Below, piece after piece: positions 1 through 5,729 of a stretch of 8,447 bases of DNA. Below the pieces are notes generated by a model. The model saw nothing but the letters and a program-made list of their open reading frames with translations, searched no databases and was not told the DNA's origin. The position numbers and the translations under genes are program-made. The stretch is from an uncultured Oscillospiraceae bacterium (lineage in GTDB: Bacteria > Bacillota > Clostridia > Oscillospirales > Oscillospiraceae). The DNA is taken from positions 1-8,447 of the forward strand of contig CAAFLE010000041.1 of assembly GCA_900763675.1 (NCBI GenBank), written 5' to 3'. Position 1 is the stretch's first letter. Each line of letters starts with the position of its first letter.

Positions 1-26
1 AGCCTTAAAGAAGAAAGCCGGACAGT

Positions 27-1742
27 ATGGGAAACAAAAATCGAAGAAGAGCCGTTAACCTCCTCACAACGCTCATAGTGCTGGCGGCTCTGTTCGGCTT
101 TATATACATTGCCGCGGGGGCGCAGGCCGCGCCACCGGGTGAGGAGTATACCGACCGCGCAGACAGCTCATTCCTTCTGCTCGACAGCGATCCCTCGCTC
201 TCGGTAAGCACGGAGCTGCTGAGGCAGCCGCCAAGCCCGACGCCGGAACCGGCGGACGCGACGCCGGAGCCACCGGAGGATATGCCGGAGCTTGTGTTCA
301 CGCCGCCTCCGGCCGACCGGCCGAGCGGTGCGCTCACGCCGAGCCCGTCGCCCGGCGACGGCAAGTCGGACGAGCCGGGCGGGAACGGCGATCACACCGT
401 GCCGACGGATCTGGTGTATTTCTATACCTCCATCGTCAACGGCTCAACCTCGGCGGTGCGCGGGTATTCCTTTACGATCCAGCACAATCTCGAGGCGCTG
501 CAGCAGCACGCGCTCACACCCGTCTCCACCGCGGTGGAGGTCAACGGCTGGGGCGTGCCGCAGTTTTCCGGCACGGTGCTGCTCGATAACGGCGCGAACA
601 CAATCACCGTTTCGGCGCAGTACTCCATGCGCGACGGAACGACGCGCACCGTTTCCAAGTCCTACACGGTCTACTATGACGAGAGCATCCTCTTCGAGCA
701 CAATCTCGCCAACATGACCGTACAGAGCGCAGACTTTTCGTTCATCGCGCGGCTGCGCGGCGATCTGGGGCTGAGCAGCGCGGCGCGCTACGGCGTAATG
801 TTCAACGGCGTCACCATCACGAACGACAGCGGTGAATACTTTGTGACGCTTCAGCCGCGCAACAACACCATCACGCTGCTCGTCAACGATGCCAAAAACG
901 ATCTGAACTATCAGCAGAGCTTTGTGATCGTTTACGATACCTCGGCACTCGAAACAAACCGGCCGACAATCGTCACCAATCTGGACGACATAGCGACGAC
1001 CAACAGCCGCCGCTTCCCGCTGAGCGTTACGGCGACGTCGTATCTCGGTGAGCCGATCTACGCCTCCGGCGCGGACGGCTCGGGCGTAACGGTGGTGCTC
1101 AACGGCGAGCCGATCAGCCCTGCGTCCTCGAATACGACATATGAGCTGTACTTTGAGCCGAATCTGACCAACATCGTGACCATATCGGCTACCGACCGCG
1201 AGGGTTATTCGGCCAGCCGGTCGTATGAGATATACTGCAACTCCGTGGAAAACGGCGACCCCATCGGCACGGCGACGGTAAGCGTCGAGGCCACGACCGT
1301 GGGGCTCGGCTACCTCATCCCGCCCACGCAGGTAACGATCTACGAAGGCGTGAACGCCGTGTATACGCTCACGGAGCTGCTCAACCAGAACGGCTTCCAA
1401 TATAACTACGGCGGCGACGCCGCGGGCTCGTTCTATCTCGCGTACATCATCCGCGACGGCATCACCAACGGCGCGTCCATCCCCGAAGATCTTGCGGAAA
1501 AGATCGAGGAGGACGGCCTGAAATGGAACAACTACTCCGAAAACTCCCTCGGCCAATTCGATTTCTGCGAGGGCTCCGGCTGGATGTATCAGGTGGATGG
1601 CGTTTACCCGACGCACAGCCTTTCCGAGTGCTTCCTGCTCGACGGGCAGGTGCTCCGCGTCCGCTTCACGCTGGCCTACGGCAAGGACGTCGGACAAAAC
1701 GGCGGCTACGGCCTCATCAACAGCTACGGGAAGGAATGGTGA
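27..1742 (+). CDS. Membrane-anchored surface protein with Ig-like repeats and C-terminal DUF4430 domain
   Basis: A 571-residue protein, probably displayed outside the cell. A basic N-terminus (NKNRRR) leads into one hydrophobic segment (about 11-33), best read as a signal anchor, although cleavage near AQA-AP (32-36) is possible. Residues 67-127 are a Pro/Thr/Glu-rich stalk. Three beta-rich Ig-like units follow (about 128-220, 222-307, 310-407), each with a V-x-x-NG turn and ending in a related strand (KSYTVYYDES, QSFVIVYDTS, RSYEIYCNS). The C-terminal domain (about 415-556) resembles DUF4430, with GSGWMYQVDGVYP (516-528), the LxDGQVLRVRF stretch and YGKDVG (551-556). Cys514 and Cys535 could pair. 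DUF4430 is the fold family of the beta domain of intrinsic factor and transcobalamin; the ligand here is unknown. The ATG at 27 has only a weak A/G-rich site upstream (7-17), so translation may be coupled to a gene before the window. It ends 4 nt before the next gene. The domain call is confident; the function is inferred. Confidence 0.9.
   Translation: MGNKNRRRAVNLLTTLIVLAALFGFIYIAAGAQAAPPGEEYTDRADSSFLLLDSDPSLSVSTELLRQPPSPTPEPADATPEPPEDMPELVFTPPPADRPSGALTPSPSPGDGKSDEPGGNGDHTVPTDLVYFYTSIVNGSTSAVRGYSFTIQHNLEALQQHALTPVSTAVEVNGWGVPQFSGTVLLDNGANTITVSAQYSMRDGTTRTVSKSYTVYYDESILFEHNLANMTVQSADFSFIARLRGDLGLSSAARYGVMFNGVTITNDSGEYFVTLQPRNNTITLLVNDAKNDLNYQQSFVIVYDTSALETNRPTIVTNLDDIATTNSRRFPLSVTATSYLGEPIYASGADGSGVTVVLNGEPISPASSNTTYELYFEPNLTNIVTISATDREGYSASRSYEIYCNSVENGDPIGTATVSVEATTVGLGYLIPPTQVTIYEGVNAVYTLTELLNQNGFQYNYGGDAAGSFYLAYIIRDGITNGASIPEDLAEKIEEDGLKWNNYSENSLGQFDFCEGSGWMYQVDGVYPTHSLSECFLLDGQVLRVRFTLAYGKDVGQNGGYGLINSYGKEW
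1728..1735 (+). promoter_or_regulatory. Ribosome binding site deciding the GTG start at 1747
   Basis: GGGAAGGA lies inside the last codons of the upstream gene, 11 nt before GTG 1747. It supports this start over upstream in-frame ATGs (such as 1597), which would put about 50 unrelated residues in front of an excellent signal peptide and overlap the upstream DUF4430 domain by about 145 nt. Confidence 0.7.
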
Positions 1743-1746
1743 CGGC

Positions 1747-3612
1747 GTGAAGGGAAAGAAACTCGCCTCTCTGCTGCTCGCGCTGCTTCTGGTGTTGGCG
1801 TGCTGCCCCGTGCTTTCCGCACAGGCCGCCGATGGCGGCGGCTATACCCGCGAGGACATCGCGTGGTACATGGACGGCATCGTTTCATGGTGCGCCGGAC
1901 GCCTCGGCGTGAGCGAGGACGCCATACTCAGCACCCGGACGGCGGAATATGCCGCCGAGGGCGGGCTGGATTGGTATGCGCTTTATATGTACCGCGCGGG
2001 CTATGAGAGCGATTACGCCGCCTACGGCAGCGCGCTCGAGGATGCCGTGAGTCAGAAATATCAGGAAAACGGCGGACTGGACCGTGTCCGTGCCTCCGAG
2101 TGGCACCGGACAGGTCTTGCGGCCACGGCCTGCGGCGGCGACGCGCTGGCCTTCGGCACAAACGCCGCCGGGGAGACGATCAACCTCGTCGCGGACGGCG
2201 TGTACGACCGCGGCAAAACAGAGGATCTCGGCGCGCAGGGCATCAACGGCCTCACCTGGGGTCTGCTCTTGCTCGACAGCCGGGGCTACTCCGTCCCGGC
2301 GGGCGCAGCCGACACGCGCGAGACCATCCTCACGCGCATTCTCAGCGCACAGTCGGCCGAGCGCGGCTTCTCGCTGAGCGGCGAGGGCGTCAGCGCCGAT
2401 CTCACGGCCATGACGCTGCAGGCGCTCGCGCCGTATCAGAACAGCACCCACGTTTTCACCGTAACGGATAAGGCGACGGGAACAACGGTCGAGCGCACTG
2501 TGAGCGAGGCGATCGAGCTGGCGCTCGGCGCGCTCTCGGCCTGCCAGATGGAAAACGGCGGCTTCGGCGACGACGGCGAAAGCTCCGAGAGCGCGGCGCA
2601 GGTCATCATCGCGCTGTGCGCGCTCGGCATCGACCCGGCAACGGACGCGCGCTTTGTCAAGCGCGGCGGCAGCGTGCTCGACGCGCTGCTGCGCTTCGCC
2701 AAGCCGGACGGCGGCTTTGCCCACACGCTCGAAAAGGGCGCGGACAGCTCCAACGCAATGGCGGGCGAACAGGCGCTCGGCGCGCTGACGGCATATATGC
2801 GCTTCAAGGACGGACTGCACAGCCTGTACGATCTGCGCGGGGAAGCGGACGCGGAAACGGCGGAGGCCGTGCGCGCGCTTCGCGAGGAGATCGACGCGCT
2901 GGCCGCGGCGGGTACGGAGCCCGACGCCGCGACGGCGGCGGAGCTTCAGGCGCGCTATGACGCCATTCCCGCCGGGGAGCGGCGGTATGTGTTCAATTAT
3001 ACGTATCTTCTCCGCTGGGAGCGCGCTCTCGGCATGAATATCGAGGAACCCTTCTATGACCCGGCGGAGGAAGTCCCGGCGGCGGAGAAACTCGACGTCC
3101 GGACAGCGGGCACGGCGTGGAGCACCCGCTTCACGGCGGCGGACGCCGCGGTCTGCGCGGCGCTGCCGAGCCCGGCGACGCTCGCCGATGCCGATACCGT
3201 GGCGCTGCTGCTCGATAAGCTCGGCGATACGGACAGCGCTTGGCGTACCGCCCTTCTGGAGAAGGAGACGGAGATCGCAGCGCAGCGGCAGGAGGTCGCG
3301 GCCATCAACGCCCGCATCGCCGGAGAGCTGTTCCCGGCAGAAAAGCTCGGCGCGGGCGACCGCGCAGCGCTCGAAGAGGTCATCGCGGAGATCGAGGCGC
3401 TGCCGGAGGCGAACCGGGCGTACGTCACCGGTGCGGGCGGGCTCTATGCCGCGAGAGAGCGGCTGGACCGTACGCAGACGGGCCGGACGGTTGGAATTAT
3501 CGCGGCGGCCGCCGCGGTGATTGCTGCCGCAGCGATCGTTCTCATTATCATCAAAAAGAAAAAAGCAGCATCCCATACCGAAGAGATAAAAACGAAGGAG
3601 ACAGGGAAATGA
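1747..3612 (+). CDS. Secreted prenyltransferase/squalene-cyclase-like barrel protein with C-terminal membrane anchor
   Basis: A 621-residue surface protein starting at GTG 1747, chosen because it has a ribosome site at 1728-1735 and immediately gives a signal peptide (MKGKKLASLLLALLLVLACC, likely cleaved after AQA at 25-27). VLAC at 16-19 weakly resembles a lipobox, but the C-terminal anchor makes a lipoprotein less likely. Residues 35-355 carry alpha-alpha barrel repeats of the prenyltransferase/terpene-cyclase type: NGLTWGLLLLDSRGY (167-181), RGFSLSGEGVSADLTAMTLQ (206-225), ENGGFGDDGESSESAAQVI (269-287) and PDGGFAHTLEKGADSSNAMA (320-339). I see no DxDD cyclase motif, so it is probably a binding scaffold. 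Two helical modules follow (about 368-427, 513-574) with matching IPAGERRYV and LPEANRAYV motifs. An Ala-rich membrane helix (582-602) and a KKKK cytoplasmic tail end the protein. Pairing with the upstream DUF4430 gene recreates the two domains of intrinsic factor/transcobalamin. Ligand unknown. Confidence 0.9.
   Translation: MKGKKLASLLLALLLVLACCPVLSAQAADGGGYTREDIAWYMDGIVSWCAGRLGVSEDAILSTRTAEYAAEGGLDWYALYMYRAGYESDYAAYGSALEDAVSQKYQENGGLDRVRASEWHRTGLAATACGGDALAFGTNAAGETINLVADGVYDRGKTEDLGAQGINGLTWGLLLLDSRGYSVPAGAADTRETILTRILSAQSAERGFSLSGEGVSADLTAMTLQALAPYQNSTHVFTVTDKATGTTVERTVSEAIELALGALSACQMENGGFGDDGESSESAAQVIIALCALGIDPATDARFVKRGGSVLDALLRFAKPDGGFAHTLEKGADSSNAMAGEQALGALTAYMRFKDGLHSLYDLRGEADAETAEAVRALREEIDALAAAGTEPDAATAAELQARYDAIPAGERRYVFNYTYLLRWERALGMNIEEPFYDPAEEVPAAEKLDVRTAGTAWSTRFTAADAAVCAALPSPATLADADTVALLLDKLGDTDSAWRTALLEKETEIAAQRQEVAAINARIAGELFPAEKLGAGDRAALEEVIAEIEALPEANRAYVTGAGGLYAARERLDRTQTGRTVGIIAAAAAVIAAAAIVLIIIKKKKAASHTEEIKTKETGK
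3594..3600 (+). promoter_or_regulatory. Ribosome binding site of the MoxR-type ATPase gene
   Basis: GAAGGAG sits 8 nt before ATG 3609, inside the end of the barrel-protein gene. Start and stop overlap as ATGA (3609-3612), the classical arrangement for translational coupling. It fixes the start against a far longer upstream reading, which is only an artefact of open GC-rich sequence. Confidence 0.85.
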
Positions 3613-4550
3613 ATCAGATCATTGGAGAGATCCGGCGCGAGGTCGGAAAGGTCATTCTCGGCAAGGACGACGCCATCGCCAAGGTGCTGATGGCCATGCT
3701 GTCCGGCGGCCATGTGCTGCTTGAAGACGTGCCCGGCACCGGCAAAACGACGCTGGCGCTCTCCTTCAGCAAGGCGCTGGGACTCGACTATAAGCGCATT
3801 CAGTTTACTTCGGACACGGTGCCGTCGGACGTGATCGGCTTTTCCCTGTATAACAAGGAGAGCAAGGAGTTTGAGTATGTCAAGGGCGCGGTCATGTGCA
3901 ATCTGCTGCTGGCCGACGAGATCAACCGCACGTCCAGCAAGACGCAGTCGGCGTTGCTGGAGGTCATGGAAGAGGGCCATGTAACCGTGGACGGCCGGGC
4001 GCACGACGTGCCGCAGCCGTTCACCGTTATCGCCACGCAGAACCCGGTCGGCTCGGCGGGAACGCAGCTGCTGCCGCAGGCACAGCTCGACCGCTTCATG
4101 ATCCGGCTGCATCTGGGGTATCCGGAGTTTGCGGATGAGATGAATCTGCTCAAGGACCGCCACACGGTAAACCCGCTGGACTCCGTGCGGCAGGTGGCGG
4201 ACAAGGAAGCGCTGCTGAAAATGCAGAAGGAAGCCGTGGCGGTGCATATGGCGGACAGCCTGTATGAGTATGTGACGCGGCTGAGCCGCGCGACGCGCGA
4301 GCACGCCATGATCACGCTCGGTCTCAGTTCCCGCGGCGCGCTGGCCGTCTGCCGCATGGCGAAGGCACACGCCTACATGGAAGGGCGCGACTATGCCGTG
4401 CCGGAGGACGTCGCCGCCATATTCGCGGACGTGAGCGGCCACCGCGTCATTCTCAGCCCGAAGGCGAAGATGACGGAGACCTCGGCCTCCTCCGTGATCG
4501 AGAGCGTGCTTGCAAGCGTTCCCATGCCGGCGGCGGGCCGCGGGGAGTAA
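3609..4550 (+). CDS. MoxR-family AAA+ ATPase
   Basis: A 313-residue cytoplasmic ATPase, the normal size for the family. Visible motifs are Walker A VPGTGKTT (41-48), Walker B LLLADEINR (99-107), sensor 1 ATQNP (142-146), the QLDRF segment (159-163) with the arginine-finger region, and sensor 2 GLSSRGAL (238-245) followed by a helical lid with AVPEDV (263-268). All key ATPase residues are present, so it should be active. MoxR proteins act as chaperone-like ATPases that help mature or insert cofactors or partners. They are commonly encoded next to DUF58 and transglutaminase-like proteins, as here. The gene overlaps the upstream stop by 4 nt and ends 5 nt before the DUF58 gene. The two surface-protein genes just upstream are attractive candidate clients, but that is inferred from position only. 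Confidence 0.97.
   Translation: MNQIIGEIRREVGKVILGKDDAIAKVLMAMLSGGHVLLEDVPGTGKTTLALSFSKALGLDYKRIQFTSDTVPSDVIGFSLYNKESKEFEYVKGAVMCNLLLADEINRTSSKTQSALLEVMEEGHVTVDGRAHDVPQPFTVIATQNPVGSAGTQLLPQAQLDRFMIRLHLGYPEFADEMNLLKDRHTVNPLDSVRQVADKEALLKMQKEAVAVHMADSLYEYVTRLSRATREHAMITLGLSSRGALAVCRMAKAHAYMEGRDYAVPEDVAAIFADVSGHRVILSPKAKMTETSASSVIESVLASVPMPAAGRGE
4542..4547 (+). promoter_or_regulatory. Ribosome binding site of the DUF58 gene
   Basis: GGGGAG lies 8 nt before ATG 4556 and overlaps the last codons of the MoxR gene. It supports ATG 4556 as the start and coupled translation. Confidence 0.65.
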
Positions 4551-4555
4551 GGGGT

Positions 4556-5710
4556 ATGTGGAAAGCGCGATTGACCTACGGCCTGTGGCTGGTTGGCGCG
4601 GCGCTTCTGTATGTGTTCACCGACCGTTACTATGCGCTGGTGCTGCTGCTCGCGTCCGTTGCGGGGCCGATGGTGTGCGTTTTGTGCAATCTCTGCCGCC
4701 GGACGGGCCCTGCGGTATCGCTGCATCTGGCGCCGTCCGCGGCCAAGGGCGAGAAGACCGAGGGAATGCTGAAGCTGGATAACCGTACGGCGCTCCCGAT
4801 GGGACGCATCGACTGCACGATCCGCGAGGAGAACCGCCTCACCGGAGAGAGCGTGAGCCGGACGGTGTCGCTGCGTCTGCCGGGGCGGACGGCGGCCAAG
4901 CTGCCGTTCACGCTCGAGAGCCGCCACGGCGGCGCGGTAGAGCTGCATGTAGAGCGTCTGGCCGTGCGAGATCTGTTCGGCCTGTCCCGCCGCACTTATA
5001 CGACGGACGCGGCTGCGCGGTGTACGGTGTTCCCGGACACGTTTTCCCCGGCGCTCTCGGTGGGAACGCGCATGAGCATGGATGCCGAAGGCACCGAGTA
5101 CTCGCCGGACAAGCCCGGCTTTGACCCGGCGGAGACCTTTGATATCCGCGAGTACCGCGCCGGTGACAGCCCGCGCAGCATCCATTGGAAGCTCTCGGCC
5201 AAGCTGGAGCGCATGGTGGTCCGCGAGCCGGGGCTGCCGCTGGAGACATCGTATATGTTCCTCTTTGAAAACGACGCGGCGTCGCCTGCGGCGGTGCGCG
5301 ACACGCTGGCGGAGGCGTACTGCTCCGTTGTGCAGGTGCTCGCCGCGGAGGATGTCCGCTTCGGCATGGGATGGACAGACGGTCGCACCGGGCTTTATGA
5401 GCAGACCGATGTTCACGGAAGCGAGGATCTGATCGGCGCGATCTCCCGGCTGCTGGACGCCGGAGCGGATGAGGAGAGCGACGTGGTGCGCCGGTATCTG
5501 GACGGCGCGGAGAACGATTATGCCCATGTGATCTGTTTTGCGCCGCACGTTCCCGCGTCCATTGCCGAGCTGAGCGCCCATGCCGGCCACGTTACGCTCT
5601 TTCTCTGCTCGGACGAGAGCTGGCCGGAGGCGCTGTATGCGGATAATGTACATGTTATGGCGTTCACTCCGGAGAACTATCTCCGGGAACTGAGCTATAT
5701 TGCGATTTGA
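4556..5710 (+). CDS. DUF58 domain protein, membrane-anchored partner of MoxR
   Basis: A 384-residue protein. The N-terminus has two closely spaced hydrophobic segments (about 7-21 and 25-47) forming a membrane hairpin, followed by a beta-rich region (about 52-150). The DUF58 signature is clear: FDIREYRAGDSPRSIHWK (195-212), then LSAKLERMVVREPG (213-226). The remainder (about 230-384) has alternating strands and helices compatible with the degenerate vWA-like fold described for DUF58 proteins, but I see no intact MIDAS motif (DxSxS). The family is nearly always coupled to a MoxR ATPase, and its biochemical role is not settled. The ATG at 4556 lies 5 nt after the MoxR stop and puts the membrane hairpin directly at the N-terminus. 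The next gene follows after 19 nt. Family call is confident; function is known only by association. Confidence 0.95.
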   Translation: MWKARLTYGLWLVGAALLYVFTDRYYALVLLLASVAGPMVCVLCNLCRRTGPAVSLHLAPSAAKGEKTEGMLKLDNRTALPMGRIDCTIREENRLTGESVSRTVSLRLPGRTAAKLPFTLESRHGGAVELHVERLAVRDLFGLSRRTYTTDAAARCTVFPDTFSPALSVGTRMSMDAEGTEYSPDKPGFDPAETFDIREYRAGDSPRSIHWKLSAKLERMVVREPGLPLETSYMFLFENDAASPAAVRDTLAEAYCSVVQVLAAEDVRFGMGWTDGRTGLYEQTDVHGSEDLIGAISRLLDAGADEESDVVRRYLDGAENDYAHVICFAPHVPASIAELSAHAGHVTLFLCSDESWPEALYADNVHVMAFTPENYLRELSYIAI

Positions 5711-5717
5711 GAGCGGC

Positions 5718-5722
5718 GGAGG
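5718..5722 (+). promoter_or_regulatory. Ribosome binding site deciding the ATG start at 5730
   Basis: GGAGG lies 7 nt before ATG 5730, an ideal distance. An in-frame TTG at 5700 would add ten residues and overlap the DUF58 gene, but has no comparable site. ATG 5730 is therefore preferred. Confidence 0.85.
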
Positions 5723-5729
5723 AAACAAT

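Noticed and set aside
1..78. Tail of an upstream gene, for example the Lys-rich reading from 2 to the TAA at 56-58
   Set aside because: A basic tail such as KKKAGQYGKQKSKKSR is plausible as the end of a membrane protein, but the other frames also reach stops within the same stretch (6-8 and 76-78), so nothing in the window decides which, if any, is real.
444..1697. Long antisense open frames (444-1697, 1885-3576, 4391-6253, 6588-8006 on the minus strand)
   Set aside because: They mirror the real + strand genes, have Arg/Ala/His-rich low-information translations with no recognisable domains, and lack ribosome sites. This is expected when GC-rich codons leave opposite frames open.
1597..1746. 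Upstream ATG start for the barrel-protein gene
   Set aside because: It would bury the signal peptide behind about 50 residues read out of frame from the DUF4430 domain. GTG 1747 gives a proper signal peptide directly.
3501..3516. Perfect 16-base palindrome CGCGGCGGCCGCCGCG
   Set aside because: It falls in a run of Ala codons encoding the C-terminal membrane helix of the barrel protein, so it is readily explained by GCG/GCC codon choice rather than a binding site.
3240..3608. Upstream extension of the MoxR reading frame to 3240
   Set aside because: The extra residues are an out-of-frame reading of the barrel gene. ATG 3609 has an ideal ribosome site and gives the standard family N-terminus.
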